Below, in pieces: positions 11,861-23,082 of a DNA stretch of 64,000 nucleotides. The translations under genes and the position numbers were made by a program. Origin of the DNA: Areca catechu (lineage: Eukaryota > Streptophyta > Magnoliopsida > Arecales > Arecaceae); the NCBI GenBank assembly GCA_021397845.1, contig CM038051.1:18014827-18078826 (forward strand), written 5' to 3'. Every line of letters begins with the position of its first letter. Position 1 is the stretch's first letter. The notes under the pieces are model-generated. The model worked only from the letters and a program-made list of their open reading frames with translations. It was not told where the DNA came from and ran no database searches.

Positions 11861-11869
11861 CTAGATACT

Positions 11870-12290
11870 CATGAAGATCAAGGCCAAGGAGATTTATCCT
11901 GGCCTAAGAGAATGGTGAACCTGTCCTATAGGCATGACACGAGGAAATACTGTCGATACCACAATGACCATGATCATGATAATGAAGACTGCATATAGAT
12001 TCGAGGTAAGATTGAGGCACTCACTAGGCATGGATGGCTTAGGTGATATATCGTCGAATGGCCAGATTAGAATGACACCCGAGCCAAACCCCAACAACAT
12101 GAAGGAAACCAGAACGTGCCCGTGGTTGGTGTCATCAACACACTCTAGGGAGCAGGTTAGTGACCCCATTGGAGATCTTAGCTAAGGTGAAGGGACATGT
12201 GTTCTAAAGTAGCAAAGAATGGAAGATCTAATAACTCTCTCTGATGCTAACCTCCAAAGGGTATGATTATCAATGATGTAATTTTCTATC
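11870..12290 (+). pseudogene. gypsy gag C-terminus and protease-start relic
   Basis: The translation contains RKYCRYHNDHDHDNEDCI followed by IEALTRHGWL (about 11945-12040). This is the Cys/His zinc-knuckle-like block at the end of Tat-type gag. After VVGVIN comes EDLITLSDANLQRV (about 12220-12260), resembling the start of the protease region. Several stops break it. The strong CxYH..H...C pattern makes the family call secure, but the fragment is far too short to function. Confidence 0.75.
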
Positions 12291-12394
12291 ATAATAAATG
12301 ATATCCTTTTCTTTTCAAGAATTCTTTCTGAGTATGCCAAGCTGATGACAAGCACCAGATGGAGGGGCTAACCCTTTAGAAACTTCTAAGCCAG

Positions 12395-13400
12395 GCCAAG
12401 TGGCATTCCTCATCCATGTTTTTAGGTTGATAGGCATAAGATTGAAGGGTGAGGCCTTAGACCTTTACAACAAACATTCACTATACAGGATGGGATTTTA
12501 TAAAGTGAACGATTGTTGGACTAGAGTTAGGGGTGTGAGGCTTCGAGATGATGAATTGATGAGGAGCCAACCGAGGAGGAAGGACCTTCTTCACCTCATG
12601 CAAATGTTGTAGCAAATGAGGAGCTATTCCCACCAACCAAGGATGTTGGAGGTCCTTCTGATATTCTTGAGGGTCTGAGACAGTCTGGTCGACAGCATCG
12701 ATAGCATATTGATTTTGATGCTCCATCCCCACCTATGACACCTTCTACCTAGGGGAATCACATTGAGCTTCATCTAGATCATATTCCACCATTGCTCGAG
12801 AGGTTTTCAAGCACCTTTAGTCTTCTACTTTTGTTGGTTAGTAGGACCCCTCTTCTATACCAGAGTCAGATTTGGTAGCTATTGTCTCCTATTCTTCATT
12901 CCTTGCATAGATGATTTTAGATATATTGCAAGAACTAAAGAACTTTCCTCTTATGTGTTCAGATTTTTAGGCAGATAGCTTGAGTTCGAGAGAAGATTAT
13001 TTGAGATGGAGAGAGCAATGACCTTACTGATGGCACGACTATCCATGGAAGGGTTATCTGCAAGTCCTTCAAGGCATTCTAGACAAGGAGGTACAAAGGC
13101 CACCCCCACTTCACTTTCTGACTTGGCCTCTAAGGTAGGGAGACTCCAAGGGATGATATAGAGTGCTTATGGACCCTTCAAGATATTCACTTCTGATGTG
13201 GAGAGGGGAGATGAAATATTTGACATATCTTTGGGAGCTCTTCAATGGTAGTTGCAGTCTTTGGCCATTTGCATGGATCAGCTCTTTTCTAGCATATGTC
13301 AACTGTCTGCTTTCCCTCAGCCAAGTGGATCCCTAAGCTCTTTGTAGAGATGCTAACTCTTTGTGGATCCCCAAGCTCTGCCAAGTGGCATTCCTCATCC
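12395..13400. other. Unassigned 1-kb segment bounded by a 21-bp direct repeat
   Basis: GCCAAGTGGCATTCCTCATC plus one C occurs at 12395-12415 and again at 13380-13400. The roughly 960 bp between them have no assignable gene and no poly(A) tail or inverted termini. The repeat could be a target-site duplication or a remnant of a longer repeat. Confidence 0.45.
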
Positions 13401-13446
13401 TTAGACAAGCTAAATAGAGGCCGATCTTGATGATGGAGAGCCTAAC

Positions 13447-13971
13447 TGTTGCCACTGAATCTCCTAGACCGGGCTCTCTCAACTGGGCTTGCTGGAGTGC
13501 ACGTCTCCCAGTTCTTGCAAAAAAGGTCTCACGGGCCGTGGTGTTCCTGCGGGGGACACTCCGATGGCTAAGTCAGTGGGAGACTTGGAGCAACGGAATG
13601 GAGGAATCGCAAAGAAGATAGCTTGTGGGGAAAGAAGAGCCTGCTTACCTCGGGATCCCCTTTTACCTTATATAGGAGTGGAACTTTACCAGAATCTGTT
13701 AGGGGCTAGGCTAGAAATGGCCGATTTGCCCTTAGAGGAATCTTGGTAGCGGCCAAGTGGCACCAGGAGGGAATGGCACCGTGGGATCTGCAGAGTAATG
13801 GCACCGAGATGTCAAGAATATGCTGTAACAGAATTTTGGTACTAGCTATAAGGGGCCTCTGGGACCTTCGGGCCATCCTTGGAGCGGCCCGTTTTGGACC
13901 GATATGGGCCTGGCTGAAGTGGATCGGTCGGACCTCTGGTGGGTCGGTCGAACCTTCGGTCTGGTTTCATT
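13447..13971 (-). mobile_element. Truncated gypsy LTR, minus orientation
   Basis: The segment starts with TGTTGCC, the same left boundary as the Tat LTRs elsewhere in the window. On the minus strand it carries a TATA-like CTATATAAGG followed by GGGGATCCCGAGG, an arrangement also seen in the gypsy LTR at 40067. It ends where the A/T-rich CACTA terminal array begins. No matching second LTR or target duplication was found. Confidence 0.5.
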
Positions 13972-14530
13972 TAAAATTAATTTTAATTTTCTTTAGAATT
14001 TTGCAACCGAAAATTTGGTTGCAAAAAAATAATCATTTTAAAATATTTTTTAAGTTTATTTCTTAATTTTGCAACCGAATTCTTGGTTGCAAAATTTTAT
14101 TTAAAATAAAATTTAATTTTCTTTAAAATTTTGCAACTGAAAATTTGGTTGCAAAAAAATGATCATTTAAAAATATTTTTTTTAAGTTTATTTCTTAATT
14201 TTGCAACCGAGTTTTTGGTTGCAAAATTTTATTTAAAATAAATTTTAATTTTCTTAAGAATTTTGCAACCAAAAACTCGATTACAAAAAAACAATCATTT
14301 AAAAATAACTTTTTAAGTTTATTTCTTAATTTTGCAACCGAATTTTCGGTTGCAAAATTTCATTGAAAATTAATTTTAATTTTCTTTAGAATTTTGCAAC
14401 CAAAAATTCGGTTGCAAAAAAATGATTTTTTTTAAAAAAAAATTGTTTGGAAATTTCTGGTTACGAATTTAATTTTAAAATATATTAATTTTTTAATTTG
14501 TTGCAACCAAAATCGATTGCAACAATTTAT
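13972..14530. repeat. Left subterminal array of the CACTA element, about 131-bp units
   Basis: About four units are spaced 130-132 bp apart (TTGCAACC at 14001, 14131, 14263, 14394). Each unit contains palindromic pairs such as TTTTGCAACCGAAAATTTGG next to its complement, so single strands can fold. Subterminal repeats of this kind bind CACTA transposition proteins. Confidence 0.8.
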
Positions 14531-14719
14531 CTAAATTTTTAAATAAAACCCTCGCCCCTCTCTACCCCTCTTCGATTCTTTGATTAAATCTCCACATCAA
14601 AATCTTCCCCCGATGCCCCCTCGATGGCCGACACCTTCCCTCCTCAGTCCCTTTCTAGTCCAGATCGATCGTCGGCATCCATCGCCAACCATTAAGCCAT
14701 AACCGCCCCGAAACCCGAT

Positions 14720-15067
14720 CGAGCCCTCTCCCATCCTCCCACTCTGGCCGTCCACTGCTCGAGATCGCCCTTCGTCGACTCTCCTCACCGGAGCAGAGTC
14801 TCCCCTCTCCTCCCACTCCGCCCGTCTGCTGCTCTTCGTGGCCTCCCTCCTCCGCCAACATCTTGCTCAGGTAAGACCTTCTCTCACTCCCACTCCCGAT
14901 CAAGCCCTCTCCCATCCTCCCACTTCGGTCGTCCGCTGCTCGAGATCACCCTTCATCGACTCTCCTCGCCAGAGCAGAGTCTCCCCTCTCCTCCCACTCC
15001 GCCCATCCGCTGCTCTTCGTGGTTTCCCTCCTCCGCCAACATCTTGCTCAGGTAAGACCTTCTCTCC
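14720..15067 (+). repeat. Duplicated leader exon with splice donors
   Basis: A CT-rich segment of about 181 bp is tandemly duplicated. Both copies end in CATCTTGCTCAGGTAAGACC (about 14860 and 15041), that is, an exon end followed by a consensus GTAAG donor. It precedes the transposase region and looks like the untranslated first exon of the CACTA transcript, so either donor might be used. No long coding frame is claimed. Confidence 0.6.
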
Positions 15068-15109
15068 TCTTTCTTCTCTGCTTCTTCCAAAAAAATCCTG
15101 AAACCCTTT

Positions 15110-16799
15110 TTTTTTCTGAATTCTTTTATGCTTGTTTGGGCAATATCCTAGATTTTTTCGATAGTTTGATCGATCTAAATCTAGGGTTAGGTCAAAAAAA
15201 AAGGTTAGGATTCGGATTGATTTTTTTTTCCTTCTCCCTCCCTCTTTAGTACTATTTTCTTCTTTATGTTTGGAGATGAGGGAGTTAAATCTCGAAGAGC
15301 TGTGCATGAAACCCTAGATTGTTAGGGTTATTAATAAGATGGAAGGAATTCGATTTATGGTGGAGGAGAAATTATCTGTGATACTTTGTAAGCTTTTACA
15401 ATTTTCTTTTATTTGATTGTTGGAGCTAGTTTGTGCTTGAGGGATTATGGATATCATTTTGAAGATGTTTAGTGACCATCTTATATCGCTGGAAGCCTTA
15501 TGAACGTGCTTGCGATGATTGTTTTGTTGTTGTAGCTGATACGCATTAGTTCATGATTATTATAAGCTTGATATGCATCAATTCATGCTTGTCATTTTTA
15601 TTGTCAAAATCAAAGTTCAGATGTAATTAGTAGAAAGTTTGTACATCTTGAAAGTTTGTATCGCAAAGGAAGCAACATCATCGTCTTGAAAGTTTCAGTC
15701 CTTTTCTAGGTAGAATATTTTTTAGGTGGAATGTTTTATTTAGGAGTATACTGCTAGTCAGCCTTGGGAACGTATTAACATGGGTCTCAGTCCTTTTTGA
15801 GTATATAGTTTTATGTTTTTATTGGTTAATACATGACATCCTTCTTCAGGAGCCTTATAGGTTTTTGTTTGATTGGTATTTTAGGGTTTTAAAAGGTATC
15901 TTTCTGCTATAATACCGATTATCATTCATAGAAAATACATTCATGCTTCTCATCTTTTCTGCTCTTTAGAAGATTGTGCATCAATTTTGGGCTGTGTGCA
16001 GCATGTTGTTGTGGATTCTACTTGGACTTCAAAAATCAAGGAAGATTCAGAAATTATTGTCTTTTCTTCTCTTATCTAAAATTGTTTTTAGATATTAGTA
16101 CCAATGTAGATCGACTGCTTGAAATCAACTCTGCACCAGAAATCCTCATATATTCCTATAAACTTGAATAGACTAAGAGGGAAGATGACAAGTTTTGATA
16201 CATGGAACTAAATCCTTATCAAGTTTCCAATATAACTAAGATGATAAAAGACCAATATAAGATGTTATTATAAATTCTAACAGGTAGTACATGATCATGT
16301 TGGTATAAGAATGTAACATAGAAGCATGCTTGTGTTGAGAGTGTGACATTGTGCTTGTGTTTTAACTTTACAGCAAGAAATTGCATACCAATCAATGTTT
16401 GTACCATCTAAAATACTTATGAACTCTAAAAAGATGTGCAATTTGGATGCCTCATCTTCAATTCCTCATGTAAGTTATGACACAATTTCTCGTTCATAGG
16501 CAGTTAATTGTTTTAAATCATTATGAGTGGCACCGATAATTTTTCTTCGAAATGGTTAAAACTTTTCTTTGAGAAAACTATTTCTTCAATGAACTTTGTC
16601 ATATTATGTTATCTAAATATAATGCATATGATCCAATATGAATCTTATTTTTCCTCTTAAGATACATCTATTAAGCAACAGGTCTTTTAAGTTATACCAA
16701 ATCAAAACTAGTTTTCAGGACTTTTATTTGTAATTTTTGAGTCTATGTTTATAGTATTGCTCCTTGTTTTCTTTTAGTGATAATAGGTCATGATTGCAG
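15110..16799 (+). other. Intron-like AT-rich stretch of the CACTA element
   Basis: No gene is recognised. T-rich sequence lies between the leader exon donors and the kinase exon fragment, as expected for a long first intron. Confidence 0.5.
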
Positions 16800-16894
16800 G
16801 ATTCATTTGGTGAAATTTTAAAAGCTTATTGGCGTGGAACACCAGTTGCAGTTAAACATATTCTTCCATTGCTGTCAGAGTATAGATTGGTGAT
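16800..16894 (+). pseudogene. Captured exon of an integrin-linked-type protein kinase
   Basis: A 95-bp exon is bounded by an acceptor (TGATTGCAG) and a donor (GTAAGACA). It encodes SFGEILKAYWRGTPVAVKHI followed by LPLLSEYRLV. This is the glycine-rich loop and VAVK lysine region of plant ankyrin/ILK-type Raf-like kinases, where the family usually reads GKGSFGEILKAYWRGTPVAVK. The last loop glycine before SFG is aspartate here. No neighbouring kinase exons were found, so only this exon with its splice sites was carried, implying DNA-level capture. It lies on the plus strand, the same as the transposase. Confidence 0.72.
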
Positions 16895-17258
16895 GTAAGA
16901 CATCTTCTTCCTTTTTATATTTTGATGCACAATTTGATATGCCAGATTCTTGGCCCTTTTTTTAAATGCATAAATGCAGAATTTTTTGGGTATATAAATA
17001 CTCAACTTTTGAATCACTATTCAATCTAGTATATTTGATTAGTTTGATAATAGTATTTTATTAAAATGAAACTATGTAAGCAAAACTATAGTATGATCAT
17101 ATTTTTGATGCATCCATCTTCTTTAACAATGCTTAGTCCGGCCTCATTTGATTTTTCACATTATAATTTGTATCAATATTTACAAGAAAAGATAATTTTC
17201 TGTATCCTCATATTTTGATATGATACAGAATATGGATATCTTTCATCTTTGTAGTTAG

Positions 17259-19165
17259 ATGTATAATAGACTTTTATCAGGTCAAAAGGGATATACCAAA
17301 GAATTTTTAAAAGGTGTGGAAGATTTTATACTCTTTGGGTGTCAGCAACCTTACTTTCAAAGTGAAGGAAAATTTAGATGTCCTTGTTGCAAGTACAAAA
17401 ATCAAAGGTACTTAACTACTGATGAAGTTAAGCTTCATCTTTACAAAACAGGATTTGTACCTAATTACTGGTATTGGACATCTCATGGAGAGAGTGATCC
17501 TCGTGTGGGTTTGCATGCAACTGATTCTGCTATTGCACAAATGATAATGATCCACAGAACATATATCGATGCATGATATTCGATAACTTTGGAATAGAGT
17601 TTGTACCTGACCATTCGTCTAATGTAGAGGAGACACCGAATTTGGATGATTAAAAATTCTATGACTTGTTGCATTCAGTCCAAAACCATTATGGCCAGGA
17701 TGTACTGATCATTCTGAGTTATTAGTAGCTGTACGGTTGCTTAGCATCAAATTTGAAGGTAATATTTTGCAATGATCTTTTGATCAAATAGCGGGTCTTA
17801 TGAAAGAGACACTTCCAACCGATAATACTATATCCCAAGATTTTTATAAGACAAAAAAGTTGGTGTCCAAACTTGGCCTTACTGCTATAAAGATAGATTA
17901 TTGTATTAATGGTTGCATGATGTATTATGATGAATAATCTGAAGATAAGCAATGCAAATTATGCGAGGCTGGTAGATATAAACTGCGGTCCCATGCAGAC
18001 AATCAACATAAAGAGGTGCCGATGAAGAGAATGCATTATTTACCTCTAATTCCTAGATTAAAAAGATTGTATGCTTCAATGAGTTCTGCACCACACATGA
18101 CATGGCATTATGAGAACAGGCGTGAGCCAGGGATATTGTGTCATCCGTCAGATGGAGAAGCTTGGAAATATTTTGATCGACACTACCTGATTTTGCAGCT
18201 GAACCATGCAATGTCAGGCTAGAGCTATGTGCTGATGGTTTTACTCCTTACAGTCAATCATCAGCCCCATATTCTTGCTGGCCAGTAATTGTTACTCCCT
18301 ACAATCTGCCACCTGAATTGTGCATGACCATTCCTTATATGTTCTTGACAATAATTATTCTGGATCCATATAATCCAAAGAGCAGGATAGATGTGTATCT
18401 ATAGCTTTTGATAGATGAGTTGAAATATTTGTGGGAGTAGGGTGTCCTGATATATGATATTGCAAGAAAGCAAAATTTTATGATGAGGGCTGCATTGATG
18501 TGGACCATCAATGACTTTCCTGCATATGGAATACTGTCCGGATGGAGTACAGCTGGGAAATTGGCATGTCCGTATTGTATGGACCGATCAAAGGCATTCA
18601 CTTTGAAACATGGTCGAAAGAATTCTTGGTTTGATTGCCATCGACAATTTCTGCCTATTGATCATGCACTAAGAATAAATAAGGATGCATTCTACAAAAA
18701 CCGGATTGAAAAAGATCAACCTCCACAAAGGTTGAGTGGAGAAGAAATATGGAAAGCTGTATCTTCTATTCCAAAGATAATCAAGCAGGGTTCATGCAGA
18801 ATTGAAGGATATGGGGTTACATATAATTGGTTAAAACAGAGCATTTTTTGGAATTTACCATATTGGAAAACTAATTTGATCAGACACAATCTGGATGTGA
18901 TACATATTGAAAAAAATATTTTTGATAATGTTTTTCACACGGTAATGGATATCAAAGGCAAAACTAAAGACAACGTCAAAGCACGAATGGATCTAAAGGA
19001 ATACTGCAAGCGTAGAGAACTTGAGTTGCAAGAGTTCCAAAATATGCCTGCTGGTTTCAACGTGGATATTTGGTTAGGCCCGTCTATGGTAAGTAGATCT
19101 CCATGTCATTCTGCATTCCAAGTCAACATGATGGTCAAAATTATTGCTAGAAAGATAAGCTAAAT
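17259..19165 (+). pseudogene. CACTA TNP2-type transposase relic
   Basis: TNP2/TNPD proteins bind and cut CACTA termini. The first part (17259-17576) matches the transposase-associated domain, with GVEDFILFGCQ, CPCCKYKNQ and HLYKTGF. After a frame change, LVSKLGLTAIKIDYCINGCM (about 17850-17920), RMHYLPLIPRLKRLYASMSS and GILCHPSDGEAWKYFD follow. After several stops, ALMWTINDFPAYG, LSGWSTAGKLACPYCM and NSWFDCHRQFLP follow (18480-18660), the core of Transposase_21. At least four stops or frame changes break it. After about 19080 the family similarity ends and captured SF3a60 sequence follows, so the C-terminal half is absent. Nonfunctional. Confidence 0.88.
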
Positions 19166-19210
19166 AGTTGCTCATGATTTTGTTCCCATGGTAAATTTGT
19201 GATTGATCTT

Positions 19211-19592
19211 GATTATTACAGTACTGTGGAAGAACTTATGGAAGTGGGCCGCGAAAAATTGAAAGAGGTTTCAGTTCTTTCTCTCACCTTGTTTACTGTT
19301 TAAAGTTTTAGCATTAGTGCATACTAGATTAGTAAAGTAATGCTTTGGATGTATAGGCTTGGATGGTACAACATGGTTCAAAAATAGGTGCTTTACCAAT
19401 TATTGTTTCATATTTGTTATTATCTTAAACCTTTTATGGTAGTTATGGTGATTGTTGTTGTTATTTTTCTCCAGTTATGTTCTTTGTTTGTACTGATAAA
19501 GGGTATTATTTGCTAGGCCTTAGCTGCTCGTGGATTGAAAACTGGTGGTACACTTCAGCAGCGTGCAGAGCACCTTTTTTTAACAAAACTAA
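19211..19592 (+). pseudogene. SF3A3: Captured fragment of splicing factor SF3a60 (SF3A3)
   Basis: SF3a60 is a U2 snRNP subunit needed for branch-site recognition. Two exon pieces survive with an intron between them. The first (19211-19267) encodes DYYSTVEELMEVGREKLKE. The second (19517-19592) encodes ALAARGLKTGGTLQQRAEHL followed by FLTKL, a segment highly conserved in plant SF3a60 (the SAP-like ALxARGLKxGGTxQQRAExLF block). They join in phase. The donor is GTTTCAG, a non-consensus site, and the acceptor is TGCTAG. The retained intron means the copy came from genomic DNA. The rest of the roughly 500-residue protein is absent. Confidence 0.82.
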
Positions 19593-19599
19593 TTATTGA

Positions 19600-20684
19600 A
19601 CTTCACATCTGGTTCATAGTTTTTTATTTGAATGCACTGCCCCATCTTGCTATGACTGTGTTGTTCATTTAGTTGGAGAATAACTGAATAAGTTATTTGC
19701 AAGTTATTGTTGTTATGATTAATAGATTTATTAGTCTTTTATTTTTCTTTCCAATATGTTCTGAACTTCAATCAGTTTTCCTTTTTCTTTTGTATTTTTT
19801 TCAATTAAGTTCTGTAGTAAGTATGTGGGAAAAGTTAGCATGATAGTTTTCTGGCACACTTGCTTGATGTTGTGCAGGTATCACTATTGGGAGTTACAAG
19901 AATTTTATTGGTTGGACAATAATATTTCTAAGTTGTGACAATGTATTTTCACAAGAATTTCATTGGTTTGTTTTGTTTTCTTTTTTGGCAAATAGTGCCT
20001 TTTATAGTATTCTGCTTTCATATTCTCAAGAACCTTGTTTGACACTTTTGTTCTCTTTTTGTTATTTTATTGTGCATTTTCATGGATTACCTCATCTTTT
20101 TATCTGCGGTTAGAGGCTATGATGAGTTGCCTTGGTATCTTCATGATGCTTCAAGTGCTGAAAGTGTATGCTGGCTCGGACTATTTTGCCTAGATTTAAA
20201 TGGTGGTGCAAATTTTGATGGCTTGCTATTATTGCAAGCAACCATTTGCTGCCTTAGACCCTTCTCAATGTATAAAAATAGGCAATCTTGAGTCTCTGAA
20301 TCTTCTTGTTTTTAAACTCTTGTTTTGTTTCGTGTCTTTATGTGATTGATGGTTTTGAATGGTTGGTTGGTGATTGATTGATTGATTAATGTTGGATGAC
20401 TGATTGGTTTGGCAGGGGATAGAAGGAATACAATGTGACTCGAAACAATTACAATAATGATAAGTATGCAAAAGAGTTTGGATCAATTGATTTTCCTATC
20501 CATAATTACATGAATTAAGCTGGTGTATCAATTTAAATGGCTGCAGTTTTTTAAAAGAATCTGTCTATATTAATTCTTTATATTAGATAAATATATCTTA
20601 TTACCTTTACTTTAATCAAGTACTTGACATTGAAAACAAAGGTTGCTATTTTGACTATTTGTGACGATACCTTTTGTTTTGCAG
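19600..20684. other. CACTA interior without assigned gene
   Basis: A short open stretch at 20070-20291 (residues GYDELPWYLHDASSAE) might be a further captured exon, but I do not recognise it. The rest is AT-rich and intron-like. Confidence 0.4.
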
Positions 20685-20971
20685 CTTATTATTTGCCTCA
20701 AAATGCTGGGGATATAGCTCATAAGTTTATAAAAGATCCTCAACTATTGTCCTTCATAGATGCTGAGGTAACATTTTTTTGCGAATTTAAACTTTTTTCA
20801 TTTTTCATTTCTGTGTAGAATGACTTTTTTTGTTTCTGTTAGAATATTTTTTAAAGCTTTGCAATTAGCACTTCTTGGACTCAGGAGCCAAAATAATCTT
20901 TGGTGTCTCTGTAGTGTTTCATCCTATGCACAATTGATTCTCTGCATACTCCAATGATCAATGCAAGCATG
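20685..20971 (+). pseudogene. CRTISO: Captured two-exon fragment of carotenoid isomerase CRTISO
   Basis: CRTISO converts prolycopene to all-trans-lycopene in plastids. Exon piece one (20685-20767, after TTTTGCAG) encodes YYLPQNAGDIAHKFIKDPQL followed by LSFIDAE and ends at GTAACA. Exon piece two (20915-20971, after CTGTAG) encodes CFILCTIDSLHTPMINASM and ends at GTTAGT. These match consecutive CRTISO exons, where the family reads LAYYLPQNAGDIARKYIKDP and CFIVSTVNALQTPMINASM. Phases agree. Substitutions in the second piece show relaxed constraint. Only about 47 of roughly 600 residues are present, with the intron retained, so this was DNA-level capture. Confidence 0.85.
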
Positions 20972-21685
20972 GTTAGTTATACTTCTCATCAAAACAATCC
21001 AACTATTAGGGACTCTTTGCAAGAAGGGAATATCAATGGCAATCAATAATTCAAAATCTTTGTGCGCATGATGCTCTATATTGTAGGATGCTGATTATGT
21101 TGGCGACTCATCTAGGAATATTGAAATGGTTCACAATATTTCATATTGCAAAGTATTGAATGATGTGCATGCATACAAACACATACAGATATTGAATGCT
21201 CATATTGTATAATTTAGGTGCCTTGATGATATCAGATTGCCATCATAATGTACTTGGTATTGGTGTGGCTTATGTAATTTTAAGAATTTTCTAGAATATA
21301 TGTATGTATTTGCATATGTATTATATACATGTATATATCCTGATGGATTCATAATTGCTGGCCTGTTCATGATAATATATTTAAAAATTTAAACATGTTT
21401 TCACCCATAGTATTTCCATTTTAACGGTTTAAGATAGAACATTGAAGCCCTAGTTAGCATTTGTTTATCCTTAAATTCTTTGCAAGTTTTTATCTCTGCA
21501 CGTAGGCACTATGTTACCATCCTTTCTGATGCAATACATGTGTAATGTTAGCCTATCAAGTACTGATTATAAGGGATATTCTAGAAAAAATGTTTTTGGT
21601 GTGTTTTTTGAGAGCATTCTATCATGTCTCTCGATATAGATGTGTTTGGTGTGCTTTATCAGACAATACTGTTTTGATAGCTTTG
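20972..21685. other. CACTA interior up to the Tat insertion
   Basis: AT-rich sequence with no recognised gene. The following CRTISO exon is not visible. The Tat target site GTACC begins at 21686. Confidence 0.5.
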
Positions 21686-21690
21686 GTACC

Positions 21691-23067
21691 TGTTGCCGTT
21701 CTCGTCGCCGCGCCCGTGCCGTGGATCAGCCGATCCTTCCTGACCGCCTGGCGAGGTAGCCTCCCTTCCTGCGGAGAACCTGCAACAAAGGGGTTAGAGG
21801 ACCCTGGCCGGGGATTCCGGCGAGGGGGCTCCGACGGTCAAGTCAGTAGACGACGAGAAGGAACAGACTCTCCCTCCCAGGCCCTCTAAAGGGTCCCAGA
21901 TTTGGAGAGTTAACTGGTGAAGGGAGTGCGCCGGGGATCGGAATCCCGGCTGGGCCTGCTTGCCGAGCTCGCGTCCAGTATTCCCCTCTCGGGATTTCTG
22001 GTTTCTCTTTCGGAGCGAGGCCTTGTGCCGGTGCTTCCTCCTTGTCCCCAGGCTAGTTGGCTTACCTTGCAGTCTCCGGATTCTTCCCTCTTTATCTCCC
22101 TCCGTCGTGTGCTTGTCCTTTTCCTCCTCGAAAACTCCTCCCCCCTGTCTTCCTTTCTTTTCCCTTTTTGGTGAAGGAGGCCAGGCGGCTTTCCGACCTC
22201 GTCCGCCGGGCCCAGCAGGGAGAAGGCAAGGACAGAAGAGAAAAGGAGGGAGGGCGGCGCTGGCAGAGCGGCCAGTCGTCAGGCCTCGGGCTTCGTGAGA
22301 GTGCTCTTTTCCCCGAGCGTGGGCGCCATCCGTTTACGGGGCCTGTTCCGTCAGGATCGGATCTCTCGACTGCGGGACCTGTCGGGCCAGTGTAAGTCAC
22401 GTTCCGCGTGCCGCCGCCCTCCGTACGGGACGCCGTCTGGGGTCGGTACGGCCCGAGGGATGGCCTCGGGACCCGTCGCTTTCCCCCGGGGCCTCTCCGT
22501 ACGAGCGGTCTGACTTCGGCTGAGTTGGACCTGTCTCCGGGGGCCGACTGGCGAGAGGCGAGAGATCGGCCGACCTCGGCCGACCTCGGCTTAGGTGGAC
22601 CCCTTCGGGGTGGACACCTGGCGAGGTGGCAGAAGATCGCCTGGCTTCGACCGAGGTGGACCCGTCTCCGGGTGGCCACCTGGCGCAAGGCGGGGGGGTC
22701 AGCCGACCTCGGCCTAGGTGGACCCCTCCGGGTGGACACCTGGCGAGGTGGCAGAAGATCGCCTGGCTTCGGCCGAGGTGGACCCGTCTCCGGGTGGCCA
22801 CCTGGCGCAAGGCGGAGGGTCAGCCGACCTCGGCCGACCTTACACGGGGCGGACTCCTCCGAGCCCGGGCGCAGATGAGTTGTGGGGGAACTTCGCGCCG
22901 AACTCGACCTCGGCGGGAGCTGTTTGCTTCAGACAGTATCGGGCGGTGCGGTCTTGCCGACCCCAGCCTTGAGGACGTGGCGCTGATTCTGGCAGGAAAA
23001 CTCACACGTGGCTCGCTCGCATTCGGCGATACCTGAGCCTGGCCACGTCACTGTCACGGCTGTAACA
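21691..23067 (-). repeat. 3' LTR of the nested Tat element (1,377 bp)
   Basis: It starts TGTTGCCGTT and ends GGCTGTAACA on the plus strand. It is almost identical to the copy at 32505, the main difference being an extra 10-bp GGCCGACCTC unit near 22565. Internally a block containing GCAGAAGATCGCCTGGCTTC recurs at about 22629 and 22751, so the LTR has its own tandem duplication of about 122 bp. Confidence 0.95.
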
Positions 23068-23082
23068 GTTGCCCCCCAGCCC
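23068..23082 (-). other. Polypurine tract of the nested Tat element
   Basis: On the minus strand GGGCTGGGGGGCAAC directly precedes the 3' LTR. Its position and purine content fit the primer for plus-strand synthesis. Confidence 0.7.

Noticed and set aside
13447..13971. This LTR as the partner of the LTR at 40067
   Set aside because: They share only the TGTTGC start and TATA layout. The sequences do not align, so they are from different families or long diverged.
22092..22878. Several overlapping 110-215-codon frames in the LTRs
   Set aside because: They lie within non-coding LTR repeats of high GC content, are present on both strands, and shift between the two LTR copies by small indels.
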